Assembly (NCBI RefSeq): GCF_000308295.2
Contig: NZ_HG326652.1
Span: 521,601-585,600 of the forward strand
Reading direction: 5' to 3'
Source: Afipia birgiae 34632
GTDB taxonomy: Bacteria; Pseudomonadota; Alphaproteobacteria; Rhizobiales; Xanthobacteraceae
DNA: 64,000 nucleotides
A program made the position numbers and the translations under genes. Below the pieces are notes generated by a model. It was given only the letters and a program-made list of their open reading frames with translations. It ran no database searches and was not told the origin of the DNA. Below, piece by piece: positions 1 to 7,919 of the stretch. Within the stretch, counting starts at the first letter, position 1. Every line of letters starts with the position of its first letter.

Positions 1-73
1 GCATACGACGAGGACCGCCTGATTGACGCATGCGCGCGGGCACGGCGGACTGTATGATAGCGTTGCGTGAAGG

Positions 74-1726
74 TCAGGCGGCCTGCTGATCGGCGGGCTT
101 GTCGGCTTGGCGCAGGAGCTTCCACTCCCAGGGCAGCAGTTCGTGCAGACGCGATGCGGGAAGATCGGCGATACGGGCGAGGACGTCGGCGAACCAGGCC
201 TTGGGATCGACGTCGTTGAGGCGACAGGTCGTGATCATCGTCAGCATGATGGCGGCACGGTCGGCGCCACGCTGGCTGCCGGCGAAGGTCCAGTTGCGCC
301 TTCCCAAGGCGATGCCTCTCAATGCGCGCTCAGCACAATTGTTGGTCAAGCAGATCCTGCCATTGTCGAGGAAGCGGGCGAAGTCGTCCCAGCGCCTGAG
401 CATGTAATTCATAGGCTTCAGGACCTCGGAGGAGCGCGAGAGGGTTTCGCGCTCACGCAGCAACCAGGCGTGCATGTCCTCGAGAAGCGGCTTGCTCCTT
501 TCCTGGCGCGCGGCGCGCCGCTCGTCGGCGCCGCAGCCGTTGATGGCGCGCTCGATCTCGAACAATGCATCCAGGCGCCTGACCGCCTCCAGCGCGATCG
601 GGGAGATGGGTTTGCCCCTCATGCCTTCCCGGGCATTTTTCTCGATGTCGGCCAGCTCGAAGAAGCCCCGCCGCGCATGGGCGAAGCAAAACGCCGGCGT
701 GATTGGCAGCTCCTTCATCCGCGGGTCGAACAGCGGCTCGAAGCCGTTGTAGCAGTCGGCTTGCAGGATGCCGGCGAAGGAGGCCAGATGCTTCTGCGGG
801 TGCTCACCCCGCCGATCGCTCGAGGCGTAATAGACCGCCGCCGGCGGCGCAGGCCCGGCGAAGGGCCGGTCATCCCGCACATAAGTCCAGATCCGCCCGG
901 TCGTGCACTTGCCCTTCGCCAGGATACGGATGGTGGTGTCGTCGCCATGAAGGCGCTCGGCGGCGAGCACATGGCGCTCGATCAGGTGGAAGAGCGGCAT
1001 GACGGCGAAGGTCCCGTGGCCGACCTGGTCGGCCAGCGTCGACAACGGCAAGTCGATCCCCTCGCACTTGAAGCGCGCACTCTGGCGGTTAAGCGGGATA
1101 TGCATGCCGAACTTGTCGAACAGGATCGTCGCCAGCAATTGCGGGCCGATGAAGCCGCGCGGCGTGGCATGGAACGGCGCGGGCGGCTGGCTGATCTTCT
1201 CGCAATCGCGGCAGGTGAACTTCTCGCGTACCGTCTCGATCAACTTGAAGCGGCGCGGAATCTCCTCCAGCGTCCTCGTCACATCCTCGCCGATCTTCGC
1301 CAGCCGCGATCCGCCGCAGCAGGCGCAAGTCGTTGGAGCCTCAATGACGACGCGATCGCGTTCGATGTCATCCGGCCATGGCTTGCGCACCGGCCGCTTG
1401 CGCATGAAGGGGCGGACCTTCTGCGTCTTCGCCGCTGCGGCCTGCGCGGCAAGCTCATCCTCGCTCGCCGTGGTGACGAGTTCTTCGAGCTCCAACTCCA
1501 ACTGCTCGATCAGCCGTGCCGTGCGCTCGGAGCGCTGCCCATACAGTTCGCGTTTGAGCTTCTCGATCCGCAGCTCAAGATGCGCGATCAACGCCTCGTT
1601 GTCCGACAACTGCGCCTGCACGCTGGCAGCTACCGCCTCGGCTTGCAGCCGCGCCTCACGCTCGGTCCGCAGCGCCGCCAGGGCACTCACAAGGTCCGAA
1701 GGAAGATCGTCCGGTTTCAACGTCAC
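74..1726 (-). CDS. tnpC: IS66 family transposase TnpC
   Basis: This is the DDE transposase of the IS66 element, 550 residues, a normal family length. The N-terminal third is a coiled-coil-like segment ending in LKRELYGQRSER. A zinc-binding segment follows, with CACCGG and CRDCEK pairs near residues 134-175. The catalytic core shows HGDDTTIRI (first Asp), ADCYNGFEPLF (second Asp) and NCAERALRGIALGRRNW (Glu). The start is GTG at 1726 and no strong ribosome binding site is visible. It lies downstream of tnpA and tnpB on the same strand and is probably co-transcribed with them. No frameshift or stop is seen. Confidence 0.95.
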   Translation of the reverse strand: MTLKPDDLPSDLVSALAALRTEREARLQAEAVAASVQAQLSDNEALIAHLELRIEKLKRELYGQRSERTARLIEQLELELEELVTTASEDELAAQAAAAKTQKVRPFMRKRPVRKPWPDDIERDRVVIEAPTTCACCGGSRLAKIGEDVTRTLEEIPRRFKLIETVREKFTCRDCEKISQPPAPFHATPRGFIGPQLLATILFDKFGMHIPLNRQSARFKCEGIDLPLSTLADQVGHGTFAVMPLFHLIERHVLAAERLHGDDTTIRILAKGKCTTGRIWTYVRDDRPFAGPAPPAAVYYASSDRRGEHPQKHLASFAGILQADCYNGFEPLFDPRMKELPITPAFCFAHARRGFFELADIEKNAREGMRGKPISPIALEAVRRLDALFEIERAINGCGADERRAARQERSKPLLEDMHAWLLRERETLSRSSEVLKPMNYMLRRWDDFARFLDNGRICLTNNCAERALRGIALGRRNWTFAGSQRGADRAAIMLTMITTCRLNDVDPKAWFADVLARIADLPASRLHELLPWEWKLLRQADKPADQQAA

Positions 1727-1770
1727 GAAGCCAGTGAATCAGATTTTCCGGCAGCTTCAATCGCAAAATG

Positions 1771-2118
1771 CTATCCCACTCGCGTTGGACGCCACGTTTC
1801 TTGAGGATTGCGCCAGTCGATGCCGGACAACAGGTAGGAAAGCTGCGCCGGAGAGATCGTCACTGCTTCACCAGCAACCGAAGGCCAGATAAATCTTCCT
1901 CTCTCGAGTCTTTTTGTGAACAGGCATGCTCCCTGGCCATCATGCCAAATCGCCTTCAAAAGATCGCCTCTGCGCCCGCGAAAGCAGAACAAATGACCGC
2001 CGAGAGGATCCCGCTTCAGGATCTCCTGCACCTGCAAAGCCAGCGACGGGAAGCCGCGACGCATGTCCGTGTAGCCCGTCGCAAGCCAAACCCGGGCACC
2101 AGTCGGGATTGGAATCAT
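1771..2118 (-). CDS. tnpB: IS66 family insertion sequence element accessory protein TnpB
   Basis: A 115-residue protein typical of IS66 Orf2. It begins MIPIPTGARVWLATGYTDMR and carries the conserved stretches LFCFRGRRGDLLKAIWHDG and LERGRFIWP. TnpB is needed for IS66 transposition in studied elements, but its biochemical role is not settled. Its start overlaps the end of tnpA by 4 bases, which indicates translational coupling. Length and motifs are normal. Confidence 0.94.
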   Translation of the reverse strand: MIPIPTGARVWLATGYTDMRRGFPSLALQVQEILKRDPLGGHLFCFRGRRGDLLKAIWHDGQGACLFTKRLERGRFIWPSVAGEAVTISPAQLSYLLSGIDWRNPQETWRPTRVG

Positions 2119-2513
2119 CGCAGAGTCTCCAGCCCTCGCACGATCCGCAGCAGCGCCGCCACGTCAACACCGCGATCAACGATGATCCGCCGTCCGTTCC
2201 CACTCACGATCTCAATCCGTCCAGAATTTCGTGCAGCACACTCACCAGGAGATGTCGTCTCCCGCTCCACAAGCACGGGCACAAACCCGACGGCGTCGGA
2301 CGCTCCAAGCCGCCCCTCGCGAAACGCCTTGCGCCAGGAAAACAACAGTTGGTTGGAAATCCCGTGTCGTCGCGCCGTCGCCGAGGCCTGCCGTGGGCAG
2401 GAATGGCTCTCCTCCACAATCCGGAGCTTCGCTTCGTTCGTCCACCGACGTCGCCGGCCGGTGTTGACTACTTCCAGGCCGATGACCTGATGATTGTCCT
2501 TATGCATGTCCAT
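2115..2513 (-). CDS. tnpA: IS66 family accessory protein TnpA (transposase helix-turn-helix protein)
   Basis: A 132-residue IS66 Orf1 protein. RRRWTNEAKLRIVEESH near residues 20-37 followed by ATARRHGISNQLLFSWRK is the helix-turn-helix found in IS3/IS66 TnpA proteins. Start is ATG at 2513, about 65 bases inside the right inverted repeat, so the promoter must lie in the terminal region of the element. It is the first gene of the tnpABC operon. Confidence 0.92.
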   Translation of the reverse strand: MDMHKDNHQVIGLEVVNTGRRRRWTNEAKLRIVEESHSCPRQASATARRHGISNQLLFSWRKAFREGRLGASDAVGFVPVLVERETTSPGECAARNSGRIEIVSGNGRRIIVDRGVDVAALLRIVRGLETLR

Positions 2514-2525
2514 AAGGTCAATCAG

Positions 2526-3353
2526 CTACACCCAAGGCCTGCTTCGCAAGGCGGCCTTCCTCGTAGGCGTACAGCTACCGAGAGGTAGTGATTTAGAGAT
2601 TTCAGAAATAACGCGGGCGGACCTTGCCTCAGACATAAAATACGGATTTCGAATTCGAAATGTGAGATGTTCCCACTTCGATCCGGGCCGCGTGAATGTT
2701 GAAAAGCAATCGATCAGTCGTCGGTTGTCAGGGCCCCAATTCATGATCTCTTGCGAAATGCAGGGAAGGCCATTTGCTGCACCTATATCGGCAACTTTCT
2801 TTGCCGTAACCGATGGCGCTCGCCAATGCATCCAACTGTTGAGCTGCAGCCGGCGCAGGACTTTGAGAGTCAGCTCAGATTTCACATACTCACCCAAGTT
2901 GGAGTGGTGCAGAAAAGCAATGCCGTTCGGCGAAAGTTTCCGTGAAAGCTCACTAAGATAGGCTTCCATGACTTCGAACTCGACGTGAACCAAGCTGTCA
3001 AACGAGAATGCGAAATCAATGGAGCTGTCGGCGACGGCATCCAAGGACTTTCCATCGTTCACTGCAAACTCTGCGTTCCTCGCGCCCGCAAATCGTTTCT
3101 GGCAGGCATTGATGCACTCTGGGTTCAGATCGATGCCGGTGTACTTATCGGAAGCATTCATTAAAAATCCGCTCCATCGACCGTATCCCGGAGCAATTTC
3201 TAAAATGTTTTTGGCAGGAAGGAACGACCGAATTCGGGGTAAGATCGTCGCGTGCCACTGAGTTTCGGCGTCGCCCCATTCTGCCGACCACTCGGCTCCC
3301 TGTTGCGGCCATGAGTATGTTCCCCATACGAGATTTTCTGCAATTGAAGGCAT
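2526..3353 (-). CDS. Class I SAM-dependent methyltransferase, C-terminus replaced by IS66 sequence
   Basis: The protein begins MPSIAENLVWG and has the Rossmann methyltransferase motif ILEIAPGYGRWSGFL at residues 50-64, followed by YTGIDLN and DFAFSFDSLVHVE, which fit motifs I to IV of small-molecule or sugar methyltransferases. The substrate is unknown. The reading frame crosses the right end of the IS66 element at 2578, so about 258 residues are native and the last 17 (SCTPTRKAAL and onward) are read from the insertion sequence. The native C-terminus is therefore lost or lies beyond the left end of the window. The catalytic fold looks complete, so residual activity is possible. ATG start at 3353 with GGGGA upstream. 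It marks the left edge of the polysaccharide region. Confidence 0.8.
   Translation of the reverse strand: MPSIAENLVWGTYSWPQQGAEWSAEWGDAETQWHATILPRIRSFLPAKNILEIAPGYGRWSGFLMNASDKYTGIDLNPECINACQKRFAGARNAEFAVNDGKSLDAVADSSIDFAFSFDSLVHVEFEVMEAYLSELSRKLSPNGIAFLHHSNLGEYVKSELTLKVLRRLQLNSWMHWRAPSVTAKKVADIGAANGLPCISQEIMNWGPDNRRLIDCFSTFTRPGSKWEHLTFRIRNPYFMSEARSARVISEISKSLPLGSCTPTRKAALRSRPWV
2549..2578 (-). repeat. IS66 right terminal inverted repeat
   Basis: Read inward from 2578 on the minus strand the end begins GTAGCTGTACGCC. The stretch from 2568 to 2549 aligns with window positions 1-20 at 16 of 20 bases. The exact outer boundary is inferred, because the left counterpart of the first 10 bases is outside the window. 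Confidence 0.7.
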
Positions 3354-3696
3354 CCTGTCATCCCCAGGTTACCGTGGGCTGTTGGCAAAATATCGCAGTT
3401 TAACCACGATAAATAATTAATATCGCTGACCACTATAAAGCATATTTAAAGTTATTTAAATAAATGTATTATGTTGAATATCGCTTTCTCTGCGTGCATG
3501 GATGGCGAGGCCGACACCAGGAGCAAGACGCGAAGCGTAATTTTCACCGGCGATCAAGCGGGTTCAACAGCGGCGACCAGAGAGCGATCGAAATGAGTAA
3601 TTCCTGGTGAGTGCGACGTGACAAACGAAGTGGGGTCCTATTGGGGGCCCGGTGCGGTCCTCGCCACCAGGTCTGTCAATGGAGGGCATCGTCATC
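3354..3696. promoter_or_regulatory. AT-rich divergent intergenic region
   Basis: This stretch separates the minus-strand methyltransferase from the plus-strand oxygenase gene. It is strongly AT-rich between about 3385 and 3480, with TTAAA and ATTTAAAT runs, and should hold promoters for both directions. No clear -35/-10 pair can be assigned with confidence. Positions 3441-3579 are homologous to the leader of the C-methyltransferase at 6597. Confidence 0.5.
3441..3579 (+). repeat. Leader repeat, copy A
   Basis: The sequence from CATATTTAAA (3441) through TAAATGTATTATG to the GGCGATCAAGCGGGTTC region aligns base for base, with scattered mismatches and few gaps, to 6496-6639. In copy B the segment runs into the first codons of the C-methyltransferase. 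In copy A the equivalent reading (VIFTGDQAGSTAAT against VMFIADQADSMQAAT) is only a short ORF, 3498-3596, of 32 residues. It looks like a duplicated promoter and 5-prime gene end. Confidence 0.65.
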
Positions 3697-4626
3697 ATGG
3701 GTTCGGTATTCATCGATTCAACTATGACGGACGAGGAGCGGCGTAGCCGACTGTATGCTGGCGATATCTTTATCCTGTCGGCGACGGCGGGGACGCGTGC
3801 CTTGATTGATCTCGCGCGCCAAATGCTCGAGGAAGTGTTTTCACCGCACGACCCCCGGATCATACATGAATGGAAGACGCCGGAGGAGGTCGCGGCGATC
3901 CTCGGCAAGCTGAAGCCGCAATTTATCCATCATCCAGAATGCAAAAGGATCATACGACAGGTTATGCTTGAGCACGGCGTTGATCTGGAAAGCCTGTACT
4001 TCGATGTTCCTCGCCTGCGTTCGGCCTATCCATCACATTTCCTGTCATCCGGAATCGCCTACGCCTTTCACCCGCATCGGGATACTTGGTATTCCGCGCC
4101 GATGTGCCAGCTCAATTGGTGGCTGCCCATCTATCCGCTGGAGCCCGACAACGCGATGGGATTCTATCCCCGCTACTTCGGGGAAGTTGTGAAGAACAAC
4201 TCCGAGATCTACAACTACTACGAATGGAACACAAAGAATCGCGCCACGGCGGCGCAGCATGTCAAGGTCGATACGCGCGAGCAGCCCAAGGCTCAGCAGG
4301 AGCTTGAGCCAATCACCGTCCGATATCTTCCGCCGCCCGGAGGCATGATCATCTTTTCTGGCGCCCAACTGCATGAGACGGTGCCGAACATTACGGACGT
4401 TGCCCGCTACAGCATCGATTTCAGGACGGTGCATTACGATGACGTCGTCGCCCGCCGCGGAGCACCCAACATCGATTCGCGCTGCACAGGGACCACCATG
4501 CGCGACTATTTGCGGGCGAGCGATCTCGCGCACCTGCCAGAAGAGGCAATCGCGCTTTATGACGATGACACCGCAAAAGGCGAGCGCATACTCCATTTCG
4601 GCGATAAGCTTTTGGATCGGCCGTAA
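3697..4626 (+). CDS. Phytanoyl-CoA dioxygenase (PhyH)-like Fe(II)/2-oxoglutarate-dependent oxygenase
   Basis: A 309-residue protein with the jelly-roll iron ligands HPHRDTW (His127 and Asp129) and a distal His in GAQLHETVPN (His226), followed by RYSIDFRTV, whose Arg would bind 2-oxoglutarate. This fits the PhyH branch of non-haem iron oxygenases, which hydroxylate small molecules or sugars; the substrate cannot be told from sequence. ATG at 3697 is preferred over upstream GTG 3652 or ATG 3679 because GGAGGG lies about 10 bases ahead of it. It sits in a polysaccharide gene region upstream of a sugar epimerase and may modify a nucleotide sugar or glycan substituent; that role is inference. Confidence 0.72.
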   Translation: MGSVFIDSTMTDEERRSRLYAGDIFILSATAGTRALIDLARQMLEEVFSPHDPRIIHEWKTPEEVAAILGKLKPQFIHHPECKRIIRQVMLEHGVDLESLYFDVPRLRSAYPSHFLSSGIAYAFHPHRDTWYSAPMCQLNWWLPIYPLEPDNAMGFYPRYFGEVVKNNSEIYNYYEWNTKNRATAAQHVKVDTREQPKAQQELEPITVRYLPPPGGMIIFSGAQLHETVPNITDVARYSIDFRTVHYDDVVARRGAPNIDSRCTGTTMRDYLRASDLAHLPEEAIALYDDDTAKGERILHFGDKLLDRP

Positions 4627-4811
4627 GTCGAGATCGGCAGGGCCTAAGTGCAGGCAGAGCACGGCCGGTAACGACCAGCTTCTTCATTGCGGCCATGGGC
4701 TCTTTTGGGGCGATGGTTGCGTTTACCCGATTTGTGGGATGCGGGGGCTCCCAATGAGATGTGCAAGAGCCCTGTTTCTTCGGTTTACGTTCGACGTGCG
4801 GGAATAGGGCG

Positions 4812-5771
4812 ATGCAGAAGGCCGCGAACCACAAGATTCCCCCGGCGTCGAGGATCCTCGTGACGGGTGCCGCAGGGTTCATCGGGTGGCACCTATGCCG
4901 TCGCCTTAGCGCGTGTGACGTGGAACTGCATGTCACTTCGCGCCGCGATCGTCCGTGCCTTGCCAAAGAGACCTGGTGGCAGGCGGACATGGCCGAACTG
5001 GCCGATGCGCGCCGCGTATTCTCTGCCGTGAAGCCGGATATTGTCGTTCACCTGGCGGGATCGACCGGAGCCCGCGCGGATCGTGATCTCGTGCTCCCGA
5101 CCTTCCGGAGCCTCGCGACTAGCACCGCCAACCTGCTAGTGCTAGCATCCGAGCACGGCTGCCGCCGTGTGATCCTTGTCGGCTCGCTCAACGAGCCAGT
5201 CCCGAGCCTCCAAGCACCGATCCCTGGCTCGCCATACGCCGCAGCAAAATGGATCGGTTCAGCGTACGGTCGGATGTTTCATGCGCTTTATGGTACGCCG
5301 GTTGTAAACCTGCGGCCCTTCATGGCATACGGTCCTGCGCAAGCCCGAAGCAAGCTTGTCCCCTCTGTTACGCTGTCTCTGCTGAAGGGCGAGAGCCCGC
5401 TTCTCTCCAGTGGCCGCGTACGCGGCGACTGGGTTTATATTGATGACGTGGTTGATGCGTTTCTCATCGCCGCCGCAGCCCCCGGGGTAGAAGGACAGAC
5501 GTTCGACCTCGGCACTGGCAGTTTGACGTCGATGCGTGCACTGGTCGAAACGCTCCTCGGAGTCGTGGGCAGCCGCATAGCCCCACGATTTGGCGCCATT
5601 CCCGACCGGCCGCTCGAGCAGGAGCTCGCCGCCGATACGGCACCGGCCGCAGCACTGCTTGGCTGGCGCGCCACAACGTCGCTCAAAGAGGGGCTTCGCA
5701 GAACGGTGGCCTGGTACAAATCAAACTCAGGAGTAGATTGCTACACTTCCAATCCGCTGGCCGTAGAATGA
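4812..5771 (+). CDS. NAD(P)-dependent sugar epimerase/dehydratase (extended SDR family)
   Basis: A 319-residue extended short-chain dehydrogenase. The nucleotide-binding motif TGAAGFIG lies near residues 17-24 and the catalytic YxxxK is in SPYAAAKWIG. Other family marks are HLAGSTGA, NLRPFMAYGP and DWVYIDDVVDAFL, as in UDP-glucose 4-epimerase and related sugar-nucleotide enzymes. The exact substrate is not resolved; it lacks obvious signatures of CDP-glucose or GDP-mannose 4,6-dehydratase. ATG at 4812 is chosen because the Rossmann strand begins soon after. The 3-prime end overlaps the convergent rmlC-like gene by 31 bases. Confidence 0.82.
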   Translation: MQKAANHKIPPASRILVTGAAGFIGWHLCRRLSACDVELHVTSRRDRPCLAKETWWQADMAELADARRVFSAVKPDIVVHLAGSTGARADRDLVLPTFRSLATSTANLLVLASEHGCRRVILVGSLNEPVPSLQAPIPGSPYAAAKWIGSAYGRMFHALYGTPVVNLRPFMAYGPAQARSKLVPSVTLSLLKGESPLLSSGRVRGDWVYIDDVVDAFLIAAAAPGVEGQTFDLGTGSLTSMRALVETLLGVVGSRIAPRFGAIPDRPLEQELAADTAPAAALLGWRATTSLKEGLRRTVAWYKSNSGVDCYTSNPLAVE

Positions 5772-6313
5772 ACGGTCGAAGGGCCGGAAGAGAAATCAGG
5801 CCAGCTCAAATCCCTCTCGGAGATTTCTGTTACTGGAAGAGGCCAACTGATTCCGAACGCGGGATCGTTGTAGCGAATGCCGTGGGCCGATTCAGGCTTA
5901 TATGCCGTGGAGATAAGGTAGTTCACCTCTGCGTTATTGCTGAGCGTTTGGAAACCGTGAGCGAATCCTTTCGGGATGTAGAGTTGGTGTCCGTTTACGC
6001 TCGAAAGCTCGAACTCCTGCCAGCGGCGGTAAGTTGGCGAATCCAGCCTGATATCAATAACGACATCCAAAATGGCTCCTTGGGTGCAGCGGACTAACTT
6101 TGCTTCGGCGTGCGGATCGCGCTGATAGTGCAGGCCTCGCAGGGTTCCTCTGCGGGCGGAAAACGAAATGCTGTGTTGCGGATAATTGGTTTCCAATCCG
6201 TAGGCCGCAAACTCCTCCGTGCAGAAGGTGCGAGCAAAGAAGCCACGGTTATCGCGAGCCAGCTCAAGCTGAACGAGGTAAATGTCGCGGAGTTTTGTCG
6301 AATGAAATTCCAT
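5741..6313 (-). CDS. dTDP-4-dehydrorhamnose 3,5-epimerase family protein (RmlC-like)
   Basis: A 190-residue cupin epimerase. RGTLRGLHYQ carries the catalytic base (His62), and YIPKGFAHGFQTL is the second conserved block, with a Tyr in STAYKPE. RmlC enzymes epimerise C3 and C5 of 4-keto-6-deoxy nucleotide sugars; homologues also act on CDP-sugars, so the nucleotide is open here. Start ATG at 6313 (MEFHSTKLRD) matches the usual family start; a longer ORF to 6424 reads through unlikely sequence. It is convergent with the upstream epimerase and divergent from the C-methyltransferase, sharing an AT-rich intergenic region. Confidence 0.88.
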   Translation of the reverse strand: MEFHSTKLRDIYLVQLELARDNRGFFARTFCTEEFAAYGLETNYPQHSISFSARRGTLRGLHYQRDPHAEAKLVRCTQGAILDVVIDIRLDSPTYRRWQEFELSSVNGHQLYIPKGFAHGFQTLSNNAEVNYLISTAYKPESAHGIRYNDPAFGISWPLPVTEISERDLSWPDFSSGPSTVHSTASGLEV

Positions 6314-6495
6314 ATTGGCGCCTGCAGTAGTTTCCGGGCGTGGGAGAGTTGGAGGTGTCCGCTCGTCATTAATCCGGCGCGCTTCCCTGCCAGCAAACAT
6401 ATACGCAGGCGATTTCCCCTGCACCCAGGGGATATGCGTGCTCCCAGATTCGATTTAATAACCATATTTATTTATATATAAATTACCCAATAATA

Positions 6496-6639
6496 CATAT
6501 TTAAATTTAAATGAGATAAATGTATTATGGCTCGGTGCCGCTTTCTTCCGGTGCCCTAATGTCGGGGTTGATGCTGGAAACAAGGCCCGAATCGTGATGT
6601 TCATCGCCGATCAGGCAGATTCGATGCAGGCCGCCACCC
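6496..6639 (+). repeat. Leader repeat, copy B
   Basis: Homologous to 3441-3579: shared blocks include CATATTTAAA, TAAATGTATTATG, a CGCTTTCT block and the CGATCA-G segment. The AT-rich first half is the likely promoter of the C-methyltransferase operon, and the last part covers that gene's first codons. The upstream part of the intergenic region (6440-6495) is also very AT-rich. Confidence 0.65.
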
Positions 6640-7919
6640 ACGATGTTTCGTTGGGGAATGAAGATATATTTCAGCATAGGCGTTGCCGTCTATGTCGGGC
6701 GCAACTCACAGCGACTTTCGTTGATCTGGGGATGTCGCCTTTGTGCGAGAGCTTCTTGCCGGGCAACCAGATCGATCAAATGGAACCCTACTTTCCGTTG
6801 CACGCGTTGGTCTGCCGCGAGTGCTTCCTGGTGCAATTGCAAGAGTACGTCAGGCCGGAGCATATCTTCACCGAGTATGCCTACTTTTCTTCATACTCCA
6901 CCTCTTGGGTTCAGCATGTGCGCCGGTATTGCGAAGCAGTCGTGGACCGGTTTAACCTTGGACCGAAGAGTTACGTCGTTGAGATTGCTAGCAACGACGG
7001 ATACCTGCTCCAGCACTTCTTGCCGCTTGGCGTCCCCGTGCTGGGAATTGAGCCGGCCACCAACGTCGCTGAAGCTGCTCGCCGCAAGAACATTCCAACG
7101 CTGGTCGATTTTTTCGGGTTAAGTCTCGCCCGGCGCCTTGTATCGGAAGGCCGCGCGGCCGATCTCATTATCGGCAATAACGTATTGGCGCAGGTGCCAG
7201 ATCTCAACGACTTCACCGCTGGAATGGCCTGTCTGCTCGCTTCAGATGGGGTAATTACACTTGAATTTCCCCATCTCGAACGGCTGATCGAGGGAAACCA
7301 GTTCGACACTATTTATCATGAGCATTTCTCATACTTTTCGCTCATCACCATTGATCGTCTCGCACGCAGACATGGCCTCAAAATATTTGATGTCGAGCAG
7401 CTCGCTACACACGGGGGATCGCTGCGTGTGTATCTCTGCCACCAAGACAGCAACCGTGAAATATCTTCGCGGGTCGATGCATTGCTAGCTCATGAGGCCG
7501 AAATTGGATTTGAGGACATTAGGACCTACGCCCGGTTCGCTGCAAATGTTCATCGCACGAAGCGCAAGCTTCTGTCATTTCTGATTGAGTGTAAGGAGAA
7601 GGGCGCGAAGATATGTGGATACGGTGCGCCTGGCAAAGGCAATACGTTGCTCAACTATTGTGGCATCGGCACCGATTTCCTGGACTTTACCGTGGACCGC
7701 AATCCTTACAAGCATGGGCGATATACGCCCGGAATGCACATTCCGATCTATCCGGTGTCCGCTATCGACGATGCGCGACCGGATTACCTTCTGATCTTAC
7801 CGTGGAATTTGAAGGCTGAGATCGTTAAACAGATGCGCCACGTCAGCTCTTGGGGCTGCAAGATGGTGGTGCCTATTCCCAATGTAGAGGTCATTGATCC
7901 GCGGGACTTTGCGTCATGA
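6597..7919 (+). CDS. Sugar C-methyltransferase (TylC3/NovU-type class I SAM methyltransferase)
   Basis: A 440-residue protein with the three-part layout of deoxysugar C-methyltransferases. An N-terminal zinc site has CRLC (Cys30, Cys33) and CREC (Cys73, Cys76). A central SAM domain has VVEIASNDGYLL at about residues 128-139 and GIEPATN. A C-terminal domain has the conserved block YHEHFSYFS and GYGAPGKGNTLLNY. Known relatives add a branching methyl at C3 of 4-keto-deoxy nucleotide sugars. ATG 6597 directly follows an in-frame GTG at 6594, and no strong ribosome binding site separates them. It overlaps the next gene by ATGA, so the two are coupled. Confidence 0.87.
   Translation: MFIADQADSMQAATHDVSLGNEDIFQHRRCRLCRAQLTATFVDLGMSPLCESFLPGNQIDQMEPYFPLHALVCRECFLVQLQEYVRPEHIFTEYAYFSSYSTSWVQHVRRYCEAVVDRFNLGPKSYVVEIASNDGYLLQHFLPLGVPVLGIEPATNVAEAARRKNIPTLVDFFGLSLARRLVSEGRAADLIIGNNVLAQVPDLNDFTAGMACLLASDGVITLEFPHLERLIEGNQFDTIYHEHFSYFSLITIDRLARRHGLKIFDVEQLATHGGSLRVYLCHQDSNREISSRVDALLAHEAEIGFEDIRTYARFAANVHRTKRKLLSFLIECKEKGAKICGYGAPGKGNTLLNYCGIGTDFLDFTVDRNPYKHGRYTPGMHIPIYPVSAIDDARPDYLLILPWNLKAEIVKQMRHVSSWGCKMVVPIPNVEVIDPRDFAS

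Larger units (their letters stand above)
1..2578 (-). mobile_element. IS66-family insertion sequence (left tip cut by window edge)
   Basis: Three consecutive minus-strand genes have the tnpA-tnpB-tnpC order of IS66 elements. The right terminal inverted repeat reads inward from about 2578, and positions 1-20 match its inner part (2568 to 2549) at 16 of 20 bases. By that alignment about 10 bases of the left tip lie outside the window. All three frames are open, so the element may be active. The IS66 family makes 8-bp target duplications; the right copy here would be 2579-2586, but the left copy cannot be seen. The right end lies inside a methyltransferase gene. Confidence 0.88.

Noticed and set aside
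107-1804. A 565-codon plus-strand frame across the IS66 transposase
   Set aside because: Antisense shadow of tnpC, whose catalytic motifs lie on the minus strand.
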